This document shows positions 52,403 to 60,843 of a stretch of 64,000 nt of DNA, piece after piece; position 1 is the first letter of the stretch, and the number at the start of each line of letters is the position of its first letter. The notes under the pieces are model-generated. The model ran no database searches, had not been told where the DNA came from, and saw only the letters and a list, made by a program, of their open reading frames with translations. The stretch comes from JAVVHH01 sp964613945 (lineage in GTDB: Bacteria > Pseudomonadota > Alphaproteobacteria > Acetobacterales > Acetobacteraceae), in assembly GCA_964613945.1 (NCBI GenBank), contig CAZTJC010000006.1:1-64000 (forward strand), in the 5' to 3' direction. Position numbers and translations under genes: made by a program.

Positions 52403-53362
52403 ATGACCGAACCCACGAGCATCACTTGGCTATCGCTGAGGCCGGAATACTGGTCGCCACCGCGTCCCTCCGTTCCCATCACGGTCGGCAAGCTGGACAT
52501 CCGCATTCCCGGGCCGATCCGCGGTATCGCCTGCATCGCCTTCGCGATTGGCACGAGTGGTGGCGCCTGGCTCGACCGTCTGAGCGCATCACAATGGTTT
52601 TCAGGGCTGGAACCACAGCCGCACGACATCGAGAGGGACGATTTGGCCGTGACGGGCCGGCTGCTCGTGCGGGACGAGGATCTCCGCAATCCCATCGGCA
52701 TCGGTGCCATGCTCGAGCGCATCACCTGGCCCGTGGTTCCAATTGCTGCGATTGCCGTCCCACAAGCACTACGACTCTCGGATCAGATCGCGACACTCGG
52801 TCTGGTTTCCGAACTGCGCGCCCGGCACGATGGCCATGGATGCCGTGTGGCGGTGGTCGTCACCCTTGGATCGTTATCAGGCGATGACGCTTTCGTATCG
52901 GAATTGCTGAAGCGAGGGGTATTCGTCGTGCGATCCGGCTCCGGACCAGGCGATGACCACCTGCACCATTTGCCCCTGCGGTCGGCGATCTATCCGCGCC
53001 ATGGTCGGCTGGTGTGCGTTGACCTCGCCGACTATCTCGCGTGCTGGAAGCCGGGCACCTCGGCCGAATTGCACGTGCTGTCGCTTACCCCCGACTATGG
53101 ACACGCTGCAGTTGACCTGTTGTCGCAACGAGAGGATCGCACCCTCGCGCTCAGCATCGACATGCATTGGGATCCCGCTGCAGCCGGCAACGAGCTTCTC
53201 GAGCTCGATTGGCTTGCCGCCCATTGCCGGCAGCGCTTCCTCCCTGAGAACGGCAGGTTTCTTTTTACGACTTCGGACCGGCTCCACGGGGAAACAGGAA
53301 CAGTCGACATCGTCGTGATCACGCGAAAGCCGGATGAGCAGGGTGAGGAGTCGCCGACCTAG
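52403..53362 (+). CDS. Hypothetical protein, no recognised family
   Basis: This 319-residue soluble protein has no signal or clear membrane span. It has a Gly-rich IGTSGGAWLDR segment at about 49-59 following a hydrophobic strand (GIACIAFAIG), and a later VAVVVTLGSLSGDD strand-loop, so a nucleotide-binding or Rossmann-like core is conceivable. Third-position G/C bias supports coding. It is not in an obvious operon: 201 bases separate it from the divergent hydrolase gene and 162 from the MFS gene. I could not name the family. Confidence 0.6.
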   Translation: MTEPTSITWLSLRPEYWSPPRPSVPITVGKLDIRIPGPIRGIACIAFAIGTSGGAWLDRLSASQWFSGLEPQPHDIERDDLAVTGRLLVRDEDLRNPIGIGAMLERITWPVVPIAAIAVPQALRLSDQIATLGLVSELRARHDGHGCRVAVVVTLGSLSGDDAFVSELLKRGVFVVRSGSGPGDDHLHHLPLRSAIYPRHGRLVCVDLADYLACWKPGTSAELHVLSLTPDYGHAAVDLLSQREDRTLALSIDMHWDPAAAGNELLELDWLAAHCRQRFLPENGRFLFTTSDRLHGETGTVDIVVITRKPDEQGEESPT

Positions 53363-53524
53363 CCTTGCCTGCAAGCCGGAATACGACGTGCGAGCCGCTC
53401 AAGACGCGGGCTGGGACCATCGGTGTTGTGGAGGCGCCAGGACGTTACTCTGACGTTAAATCGGTATCGCCTCCCGTCGTGACACACGGTATGCGTTTTT
53501 CAGAGTGGCTCGAGGAGAACATTG

Positions 53525-54886
53525 GTGTCAGCGACGACCTACCAGCCAGCAATGGACCAGGCGGTCAATTACTTAGTCAGCAAGTACAATCCGAAAGGAA
53601 ATCGGACTGGCTGGCTGATGATGGCCTCGATCTTGGTCGAGGCTTGGGACCTGTATTCAATCGCGTTCGTCTTGGTATTCATCCGGGATCAATACCATCC
53701 GGACCCGCTCATGTTGGGTCTGGCTGCGGCGGGAACGCAGGGCGGCGCGCTGATCGGGGCGTTGCTGGGAGGCTGGCTGTCGGACAAGGTCGGCCGCCGG
53801 ATCATGTTCCTGACCACGATGATCCTGTTCATCGTGCTCGCGGTTGCGCAGGCATTCGTGACCAGCATCGGGCTGCTAGTAGTGGTGCGCTTCCTGCTCG
53901 GCATCCCGCTCGGGAGCGATATCTCCAACGGCTACACCTACATCATGGAGTCGATGCCGAAAGGCGAGCGCGAGGTGATGGGCAACCGCTGGCAGTTCAT
54001 GTTCGCCGTCGGCGAAGTCATGACCCTCGCGGTGATCTCGGTATTCATCGCCATCAACATGGATCATGAGCTGCTGTGGCGTGTCACGCTCGGACTGGGC
54101 GCGGTGCCGGCGCTGGTCATCCTCCTCATGCGGCATGACCTGCCGGAAACCGCGGTGTGGCTCATCCGGCATGGACGGTTCCGCGAGGCGAAGCAGGTCG
54201 CCATGTCGATGTACTCGGACGGGCTAGAGATGCTGCCCGACCAGGATATCGTGATCGAGAAGCCGAAGCCGAGCGCCTTCCTGGCCGACCTCAAAAAGGA
54301 CCCGATCCGTTGGCGCGCGACGCTGTACGGTTACATCGCGTGCTTCTGCCAGGGAGCCGAATTCTCGACCTTCGCCTTCTACCTGCCGGTAATCTTCCTG
54401 CTGGTTGGCGTGTCGTCGCTCCTGGGCAACAACCTGGTGCTGATGGCGCTGTTCACCCTGGCGGCGGTGTCTGGCTGGGTCGGGCCAATGATCACGCCGC
54501 GGATCGGTCAGCGCGGGATCGCGATCGCCGGGTTCTCGATCGTGCTGGTGGCGCTGATTGTTGCGGCAGGGGCGTTGTATGCCGGGATGAACTGGCTGTT
54601 GCCGTTTGCGGCGGCGGCGATGCTGTGGGGTCATTATTGGGATGCGTCGAACTGCATGACGATCCCGACCGTGGTCGCCAAGCCGGAGTATCGTGGCACC
54701 GCCAGCGGGTTTGCCTACATGTTCGTCAAGCTGCCGTCGTTTCTGGCGATCTTCCTGTTCCCGTCATTGTTCACGGCGGTCGGGCAGGCGACGGCAACGC
54801 TGATGGTCGCGATTTTCCCGCTGGTCGGGCTGCTAGCGGCGGTGTTCATCCTGCCCGAAATCTACGGCTACGACTCAGATACCTGA
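53525..54886 (+). CDS. MFS transporter
   Basis: This 453-residue 12-span carrier has the motif GGWLSDKVGRRI after helix 2 and an unusual polar helix 4-5 region (GSDISNGYTYIMESMPKGERE). The GTG at 53525 is chosen because GAGGAG lies 7 bases before it; a TTG one codon earlier is too close. It is followed by a strong terminator hairpin, so it is probably its own transcript, but it stands next to an enolase-superfamily/SDR pair and may import their sugar-acid substrate. Confidence 0.88.
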   Translation: MSATTYQPAMDQAVNYLVSKYNPKGNRTGWLMMASILVEAWDLYSIAFVLVFIRDQYHPDPLMLGLAAAGTQGGALIGALLGGWLSDKVGRRIMFLTTMILFIVLAVAQAFVTSIGLLVVVRFLLGIPLGSDISNGYTYIMESMPKGEREVMGNRWQFMFAVGEVMTLAVISVFIAINMDHELLWRVTLGLGAVPALVILLMRHDLPETAVWLIRHGRFREAKQVAMSMYSDGLEMLPDQDIVIEKPKPSAFLADLKKDPIRWRATLYGYIACFCQGAEFSTFAFYLPVIFLLVGVSSLLGNNLVLMALFTLAAVSGWVGPMITPRIGQRGIAIAGFSIVLVALIVAAGALYAGMNWLLPFAAAAMLWGHYWDASNCMTIPTVVAKPEYRGTASGFAYMFVKLPSFLAIFLFPSLFTAVGQATATLMVAIFPLVGLLAAVFILPEIYGYDSDT

Positions 54887-54896
54887 ACCGCTCCTT

Positions 54897-54929
54897 CACG
54901 GCCCGGCGTGCTTCGGCCGCCGGGCCGTG
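54897..54929. terminator. Intrinsic terminator-like hairpin after MFS gene
   Basis: CACGGCCCGGCG and its exact complement form a 12-base stem around a 9-base loop, starting 11 bases after the MFS stop codon. A short T stretch follows about 4 bases later. It separates the MFS gene from the enolase-superfamily gene. Confidence 0.7.
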
Positions 54930-54979
54930 AGAGTTTCCATCCGTTCGGAACGCATTCAAATCGCCATGGGAGGCCGTCG

Positions 54980-56179
54980 GTGAAGATCACCGCGATCGAG
55001 ACATTACGTACCGAAGAATTCGCCAACGTGCTTTGGGTGCGCGTGCACACCGATGCCGGCGTGATCGGCTTGGGCGAGACATTCTATGGCGCAGGCGCAG
55101 TCGAGTCCCATCTGCATGCGACATTGGCCGGCCGTCTGCTTGGCAAGAACCCGCTGCATATCGAGGCGCTGCATCGCGAGATGCTGAACCTGCCCATGGC
55201 GCAATCCAGCACCGGGGTGGAATATCGTGCCGCCTCGGCAGTGGACATCGCGCTGTGGGATGTGTTCGGCAAGGTGTGCGGGCAGCCGGTGCACCAGATG
55301 TTGGGCGGCCTGTGCCGGCCGAAGCAGCGGGTTTACAACACCTGCGCCGGTTACGGTTACGTGCGGTCCAACAACATCAAGCCGGTCTCGACGTGGAATT
55401 TCGATGACTCGTCCGGTCCATACGAGGACCTCCACGGGTTCATGACCCGGGCCGATGCGGTGGCCGAAAGCCTGCTCGAGCAGGGCATCACGGCCATGAA
55501 GATCTGGCCGTTCGACCCGGCCGGCATCGACAATGACGGCATGTCGATCACGCCGGACCAGCTCAAGGCCGCGATCGAGCCGTTCGAGAAGATCCGCCGC
55601 GCGGTGGGCGACAAGATGGAGATCATGGTGGAGTTCCATTGCCTGTGGAACCTGCCGATGGCCAAGAAGCTGGCCCGCTGGCTCGAGCCGTATAACCCGA
55701 CCTGGTACGAAGACCCGATCCGGATGAACTCGCCGCAGGCGCTAGCGGAGTTGGCGCGCTCGACCGATGTCTGGATCTGCGCCAGCGAGACGCTCGGCAG
55801 CCGCTTCCCCTACAAGGACATGCTGGATCGTGACGCGATGAGCGTGGTGATGGCCGATCTGTGCTGGACCGGCGGGTTGACCGAGGGCCGCAAGATCGCT
55901 GCCATGGCCGAAACCTACCACAAGCCGTTTGCCCCGCATGATTGCGTGGGACCCGTCGGCTTCATCGCCGGCATCCATGCCTCGTTCAGCCAGCCCAACA
56001 CGATGATCCAGGAAAGCGTGCGCGCCTTCTACACCGGCTGGTACAAGGAACTGGTGACCGTGATGCCGGTGATCGAGAACGGCTTCGTGCTGCCGATGGA
56101 AGGACCAGGCCTCGGCACCGAGTTGCTGCCAGCCGTGTTCGAACGCTCGGACCTCATCGTGCGCCGGTCGGAACTCTAG
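54980..56179 (+). CDS. Mandelate racemase/muconate lactonizing-type enolase-superfamily enzyme
   Basis: This 399-residue enzyme has an N-terminal capping domain and a TIM barrel. Likely residues are K174 (TAMKIWPFD), metal ligands E218 (with H220 in VEFHC), E244 (WYEDPI) and E270 (CASETLG), and catalytic H320/D321 (FAPHDCVGP). This set fits acid-sugar dehydratases. The GTG start has GGGAGG 6 bases upstream. It is 2 bases before an SDR gene similar to gluconate 5-dehydrogenase, so the pair probably dehydrates and reduces or oxidises a hexonate. Confidence 0.88.
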   Translation: MKITAIETLRTEEFANVLWVRVHTDAGVIGLGETFYGAGAVESHLHATLAGRLLGKNPLHIEALHREMLNLPMAQSSTGVEYRAASAVDIALWDVFGKVCGQPVHQMLGGLCRPKQRVYNTCAGYGYVRSNNIKPVSTWNFDDSSGPYEDLHGFMTRADAVAESLLEQGITAMKIWPFDPAGIDNDGMSITPDQLKAAIEPFEKIRRAVGDKMEIMVEFHCLWNLPMAKKLARWLEPYNPTWYEDPIRMNSPQALAELARSTDVWICASETLGSRFPYKDMLDRDAMSVVMADLCWTGGLTEGRKIAAMAETYHKPFAPHDCVGPVGFIAGIHASFSQPNTMIQESVRAFYTGWYKELVTVMPVIENGFVLPMEGPGLGTELLPAVFERSDLIVRRSEL

Positions 56180-56181
56180 TC

Positions 56182-56943
56182 ATGGGGTTGTTCGATCTAT
56201 CCGGCCGCACCGCCCTGGTCACCGGTTCTTCCCGGGGCCTCGGCCGGGCGATGGCGGAAGGCCTGGCGCAAGCCGGCGCCGCGATCGTTCTGAACGGCTC
56301 CGATGGCGGGCGGCTGACGAAGGCCGCTGACGAGATGCGCGCGGCTGGCTTCACCGTGCATGAAGCCTGCTTCGACGTCACCGACGAGGCCGCGATCAAA
56401 GCGGCTTTCGCGACGCTGGACGAGGCGGGCATCGCGGTCGATATCCTCGTCAACAATGCCGGCATCCAGTTCCGTAAGCCCATGATCGAGTTGGACACGG
56501 CAGACTGGCGCCGGGTCATCGAGACCAACCTGACCAGCGCCTTCGTCATTGGCCGGGAGGCCGCGCGCCGGATGATTCCGCGCGGCCGTGGCAAGATCGT
56601 CAACATCGGCTCGCTGACCAGCGCACTCGCCCGCGCCACGGTCGCGCCTTACACTGTTGCCAAGGGAGGCATCAAGATGCTGACCCAGGCTATGGCGGCG
56701 GAGTGGGCCGGAAACGGGCTTCAGGCCAACGCTATCGGCCCCGGCTACATGCTGACCGACATGAACGAAGCGCTGGTCAACAACCCGGAATTTGATGCCT
56801 GGGTCAAAGGCCGCACCCCGGCGAAGCGCTGGGGCCGGCCGGACGAGCTGATCGGGACTGCCGTCTACCTGGCGTCAGACGCTTCGAACTATGTCAACGG
56901 TCAGATCATCTACGTCGACGGCGGCATGCTCGCCGTTTTGTAA
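56182..56943 (+). CDS. SDR oxidoreductase, gluconate 5-dehydrogenase-like
   Basis: This 253-residue classical short-chain dehydrogenase has TGSSRGLG at 14-21, NNAGIQFRKP, and the catalytic S144, Y157 and K161 (PYTVAKGG). LFDLSGRTALVTGSSRG at the start and the NPEFDAWVKGRTPAKRWG block are like 5-keto-D-gluconate reductase (gluconate 5-dehydrogenase). It follows the enolase-superfamily gene by 2 bases. The substrate assignment is inferred from similarity and context. Confidence 0.88.
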   Translation: MGLFDLSGRTALVTGSSRGLGRAMAEGLAQAGAAIVLNGSDGGRLTKAADEMRAAGFTVHEACFDVTDEAAIKAAFATLDEAGIAVDILVNNAGIQFRKPMIELDTADWRRVIETNLTSAFVIGREAARRMIPRGRGKIVNIGSLTSALARATVAPYTVAKGGIKMLTQAMAAEWAGNGLQANAIGPGYMLTDMNEALVNNPEFDAWVKGRTPAKRWGRPDELIGTAVYLASDASNYVNGQIIYVDGGMLAVL

Positions 56944-57036
56944 TTTTCCGGGCCGAGGTTGGGTATCGATGCGATGGCGGCAGCCTCCAGATAGAGGCCT
57001 GACATAGGCGACCGACCGGTATTTGATGAACAGTAT

Positions 57037-58803
57037 TCAGTAGACTGGCATCGGTATCCCTTCGAGCCGGGCTTTCAGTTGAAGCGCCAGGTAGCGGGAA
57101 TAGTGGCGGGACTGGGCCAGGTTGCCGCCGTGGAACCAGAGGCCGGGCTGCGCGGTGGGCTTCCACATGTTGCGTAGCTCACCTTGCCAGGGGCCCGGGT
57201 CACGGGTGGTGCCGGAGCCCAGGCCCCAGCACGGGCCGACGGCGTCGGCGACCTGCTTGGAGATGAGCATTTCCGCCCAACCGGTCATGGAGCCGTAGCC
57301 GGTAGCGTAGATGAGCACGTCAGCCGGCAGCAGGGTTCCATCCGCAAGCCTGACGCCGCCCGCCTCGATCGCGTCGATGCGCTGGCTGCATAATTTGATC
57401 GACCCGTCGGCAATGCGCTCGGACGCGCCGACATCGATGTAATAGCCTGATCCGCGGCGCAGGTATTTCAGCGCGAGGCCAGAATCGTCCTCGCCGAAAT
57501 CGAGCAGGAACCCGGCGGCGCGCAGCCGATCGTAGAAGGCTGCATCCTCCACGGCGATGCGCGCCCAAACCGGCTTCTGCAACGCTGGCAGAACGGCGTA
57601 GGGCACCGAGGCGGCCAGCAGGTCGGCGGCGTCGGTGTCGATCCCGGCGTCGAGCGCGTCTTCCGAATACAGGGCGCCCCAGCCATGGCGCAGCATAGTG
57701 TCGGTGCGCACCACCAGCGTGGAGGAACGCTGCACCATTGTCACGTCGGCACCGTGTTCGAGCAGGTCGGCACAGATGTCATGGGCGGAGTTGTTGGCAC
57801 CGATCACGACGCAGCGCTTGCCGGCATAGGCCGCACCGCCCGCGTGCTTGGAGGAATGGTGGGCATCGCCGGCGAAGCTGTCCATGCCGGGAATGTCCGG
57901 CAGTTGCGGCATGCCGGCCATTCCGGTGGCGAGCACGAGATGCGTAGGCCGCAACGTCACGGTTTCGCCGTCACGATCGACCGTCACCGTCCAGCGACCG
58001 GCCGCGGCGTCGTATTCGGCGTGCTGGCAACGTGTGCGGTTCCAGCAATCAAGTTCCATGACCCGTGCATACATCTCGAGCCAGTCACCGAGCTTGTCCT
58101 TCGGGGTGAATACCGGCCAGTTCTCGGGAAACGGCAAATAGGGCATGTGGTCGTACCAGACCGGGTCATGCAGGCAGAGGGATTTGTAGCGTTTGCGCCA
58201 GTTGTCGCCCGGGTTGTCATGGGCGTCGATGATGAGGGTTGGGACTTCGAGCTGCTTGAGGCGTGCGCCGAGCCCAAGCCCGCCCTGGCCACCACCGACG
58301 ATCAACACGTAAGGCTGCTGCTCGTAGCCGAGACGTGCCTGGATCTGCTGACGCCGCTCCAACCAGGTCTGCCGGTCCGTGGCGTCCGGTTCGGGCGCGC
58401 CGCGGGGCCGGGTGCGACTGCGTTTCTCCTCAAAACCCTTTAGCTCGCGGGACGCCGTCAGCAATGTCCAGCACAAGCCGTCCCGCAGGCGGAGATAGCC
58501 GCGGCCGCGGGCGATGGCGGTCTCGAAGGTGAACCAGCCTTCGTCGGGCTTGGTCGAGGCGCCCAGCTGAAACCGGGTCGCGCCGGTCAGGGCAGCCCGG
58601 GCAGACACCATGGCGGCGATGTCGTCCCGCCCTTCCGCCGTATGGATGGTGCCGGTAAAGGCCAGCAGGTCGCGCCAATAGCACTCCGTACCGAACAGCG
58701 CGGCAACGGCGGCCGCGTCATTGGCCACCAGGCCGTCGGCGAAACGCTGCAGCCAGACGTCCAGCCCGCTGGCGACGGGGCGGTCGAGTTCAGCGAGCGA
58801 CAT
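57037..58803 (-). CDS. Flavin-dependent monooxygenase with N-terminal NTF2-like domain
   Basis: This 588-residue protein combines a SnoaL/NTF2-like domain (about 15-130, with LFGTECYWRDLLAFTG) with an FMO/YUCCA-type monooxygenase: FAD motif GGGQGG at 170-175, NADPH motif VIGANNSAHD near 335 and a late ATGYGSMTGW. It would oxygenate amines or sulfides or perform Baeyer-Villiger-like reactions using NADPH and oxygen. Its ATG lies within the aminotransferase gene (14-base overlap), so the two are coupled. It is convergent with the SDR gene. Confidence 0.85.
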   Translation of the reverse strand: MSLAELDRPVASGLDVWLQRFADGLVANDAAAVAALFGTECYWRDLLAFTGTIHTAEGRDDIAAMVSARAALTGATRFQLGASTKPDEGWFTFETAIARGRGYLRLRDGLCWTLLTASRELKGFEEKRSRTRPRGAPEPDATDRQTWLERRQQIQARLGYEQQPYVLIVGGGQGGLGLGARLKQLEVPTLIIDAHDNPGDNWRKRYKSLCLHDPVWYDHMPYLPFPENWPVFTPKDKLGDWLEMYARVMELDCWNRTRCQHAEYDAAAGRWTVTVDRDGETVTLRPTHLVLATGMAGMPQLPDIPGMDSFAGDAHHSSKHAGGAAYAGKRCVVIGANNSAHDICADLLEHGADVTMVQRSSTLVVRTDTMLRHGWGALYSEDALDAGIDTDAADLLAASVPYAVLPALQKPVWARIAVEDAAFYDRLRAAGFLLDFGEDDSGLALKYLRRGSGYYIDVGASERIADGSIKLCSQRIDAIEAGGVRLADGTLLPADVLIYATGYGSMTGWAEMLISKQVADAVGPCWGLGSGTTRDPGPWQGELRNMWKPTAQPGLWFHGGNLAQSRHYSRYLALQLKARLEGIPMPVY

Positions 58804-60034
58804 GGGCGAACCCCGCATCGGCAGCCTTGAGCACGGCGTCGATATCCGCCTCCGTGTGGGCGCAGGACAGGAACATGTTGTGCTTGGGGTGCATGTAGGC
58901 GCCGTGCCGCAGCACTTCGGCGCAGAAAGAGTTGCCGCGCTGCCAGTCGGTGTCGTCCACGAACAACAGCGTCGGCATCTGCACCGGGCCGCTTTGATCG
59001 ATCCGCACCCCGTGCCGCGCGGCACGCTCGTCTAGCCCATCGCGCAGGCGCTGGCCCATGGCGCGCATGCGGGCCGGACCATCGATCCGGCGCAGTTCGG
59101 TGAGCGTAGCGACTGCGGCGGCCATCGGCACCGCACCGCACCAGAACGAGCCGGTGGCGAACACCTGCGTCGCCGCCTCGCGGAAACGGTCACGCCCGGT
59201 GACGGCGGAGAGCGCGTAGCCGTTGGCGATCGCCTTGCTCCAGGCCGACAGATCCGGCTGGATGCCCAGCACTTCCCACGATCCACCGAGGTCGAGACGG
59301 AACCCGGCGCGCACGTCGTCGAGGATCAACGCCGCACCGGTCTCGTCGGCCAGGGCGCGGACGCGGTTGGCGAACTCCTGCGTCGGCAGTTCCTGGCGCT
59401 GGCCGAAATCGTGCTTGAACGCGGAAACGACGATCGCGGCCAGATCGCCGCCCGCCTGCTCGACGGCGCGCTCCACGCTGGCGATGTCGTTGAACCTGAA
59501 CTGAAGCAGATGCGCGCGATCCTCGGTCGTGACGCCGGCGACGCTCGGCGAGCACCAGGGGACGGCGCCGTGATACGCGCCCGTCGCGACCAACACCTTG
59601 CGCCGCCCGGTCGCAGCACGCGCGACCGTGACGCAGTTGGTGGTCGCGTCGGTGCCGTTCTTGCCGAACTGGCACCAATCGGCATGCGGCACCATGTCGA
59701 CGAGCAATTCCGCAAGGTCGACCAGCACCGGCGCCGGGCCGTTCATGCAATCACCGAGCGCCATCTGTTCGGCGACCGCGGCCTCCACGACCGGAGCGTG
59801 ATGTCCGAGCACGATCGGGCCCCAGGAGCACATCAGGTCGGTGAAGCGGCGGCCATCGACGTCGACGAGGTGACAGCCATCCGCACGGGCAAAGAATTGC
59901 GGGTAGCCCTCAGGCAGACGGCTGGCATCCAGATGACCCCACAGGCCGCCGGGGATGACGGCGCGCGCGCGGCGTCGCATGTCGGCGTCATGGGACACGG
60001 TCTGCGAAACCTGCGGCATGTCGGGCATCGGCAC
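58790..60034 (-). CDS. Class III aminotransferase (glutamate-1-semialdehyde aminotransferase-like)
   Basis: This 414-residue PLP enzyme has RARAVIPGGLWGH at the start, the cofactor-binding GKNGTDATTNC at about 124-134, D240 (LILDDVRAGF) and the catalytic lysine K267 in DLSAWSKAIANG. It is of the GSA/omega type and could deaminate a diamine, amino acid or amine released by the amidase-type enzyme encoded upstream. The promoter region carries two palindromes close to the GntR gene. Confidence 0.85.
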   Translation of the reverse strand: MPMPDMPQVSQTVSHDADMRRRARAVIPGGLWGHLDASRLPEGYPQFFARADGCHLVDVDGRRFTDLMCSWGPIVLGHHAPVVEAAVAEQMALGDCMNGPAPVLVDLAELLVDMVPHADWCQFGKNGTDATTNCVTVARAATGRRKVLVATGAYHGAVPWCSPSVAGVTTEDRAHLLQFRFNDIASVERAVEQAGGDLAAIVVSAFKHDFGQRQELPTQEFANRVRALADETGAALILDDVRAGFRLDLGGSWEVLGIQPDLSAWSKAIANGYALSAVTGRDRFREAATQVFATGSFWCGAVPMAAAVATLTELRRIDGPARMRAMGQRLRDGLDERAARHGVRIDQSGPVQMPTLLFVDDTDWQRGNSFCAEVLRHGAYMHPKHNMFLSCAHTEADIDAVLKAADAGFAHVAR

Positions 60035-60050
60035 AGCTCCAAAAGCAATC

Positions 60051-60073
60051 TTGATATATCAAATATCTAGATA
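60051..60073. promoter_or_regulatory. Tandem palindromes, probable GntR operator
   Basis: TTGATATATCAA (60051-60062) is a perfect 12-base palindrome and TATCTAGATA (60064-60073) a perfect 10-base one, in the 47-base AT-rich gap between the GntR gene and the aminotransferase start. FCD-type GntR regulators commonly bind such T/A-rich dyads, so it likely controls the aminotransferase-monooxygenase unit. Confidence 0.65.
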
Positions 60074-60081
60074 ACAGCCAT

Positions 60082-60843
60082 TCACTTTAGCAGTCGGGCC
60101 AGCGTGTTGGGCCCAGATGTCTCGCCAACAAGGTCCGCCTCGTCGCGCTGCCCGGAGTCCAACTCGGTCAGCATCTGCAGCAGCCCGGCCCCACCTTCGA
60201 CCGTATCGTCGCACACCGCCTGCCGCACCGCCGCACCATCGCCGCGGCCGAGGGCGTCGAGGATGTCGAGGTGACGATGACGCCCGGGATACGTCGGCGG
60301 CGCGTGGGGATACTGGAAGGTCAGCAGCGGGCCGGTGCGAAGCCAGAGACCTTGGATCAGGTTGAACAACTCGGGCATCTCGGCGGCACGATAGAGTTCG
60401 GCGTGGAAATTCCAGTTGAGGCGAACCGCGGCAGGGGTGTCGTCCTGTTCGGCACGGATCAGCTTGGTGTGCAGAGAGTCGAGCCGCGCCAGATCGCGAC
60501 GGGTGACTCGGGTGGCCGCCTCCTTGGCCGCCAGCCCTTCCAGTTCGAGCCGGATCCGCCGCAATTCGAGATACTGTACCGCCGACAGCCGCGGCACCGT
60601 GAGCGAGCGGCTGGTCTGCAGCACGAGCGCCCGCTCCCGAACGAGCTGCATCACCGCCTCGCGCACCGGGGTTTCCGAGACGTCGAGAATGGCGGCGAGG
60701 TCGCGGATCTTGAGCCGCTGACGCGGGCGTAACCGCCCCTCCAGCAAGGCCCGGCTCAGGATGTCATAGACCTGTGCGTTGAGGCTGGTGCGGCTGATGG
60801 CCGGCGTGGTCTCGGGCGTCACCACCCGGAGCGCGTTGCTCAT
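60082..60843 (-). CDS. GntR-family (FCD) transcriptional regulator
   Basis: This 253-residue protein has a winged helix (IRDLAAILDVSETPVREAVM at about 51-70) and an FCD domain (NWNFHAELYRAAEMPELF). The ATG at 60841-60843 overlaps the stop of the large subunit gene (ATGA), so it is co-transcribed with the amidase genes. An upstream in-frame extension is the antisense of that gene. It likely senses the substrate of this locus. Confidence 0.88.
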   Translation of the reverse strand: MSNALRVVTPETTPAISRTSLNAQVYDILSRALLEGRLRPRQRLKIRDLAAILDVSETPVREAVMQLVRERALVLQTSRSLTVPRLSAVQYLELRRIRLELEGLAAKEAATRVTRRDLARLDSLHTKLIRAEQDDTPAAVRLNWNFHAELYRAAEMPELFNLIQGLWLRTGPLLTFQYPHAPPTYPGRHRHLDILDALGRGDGAAVRQAVCDDTVEGGAGLLQMLTELDSGQRDEADLVGETSGPNTLARLLK

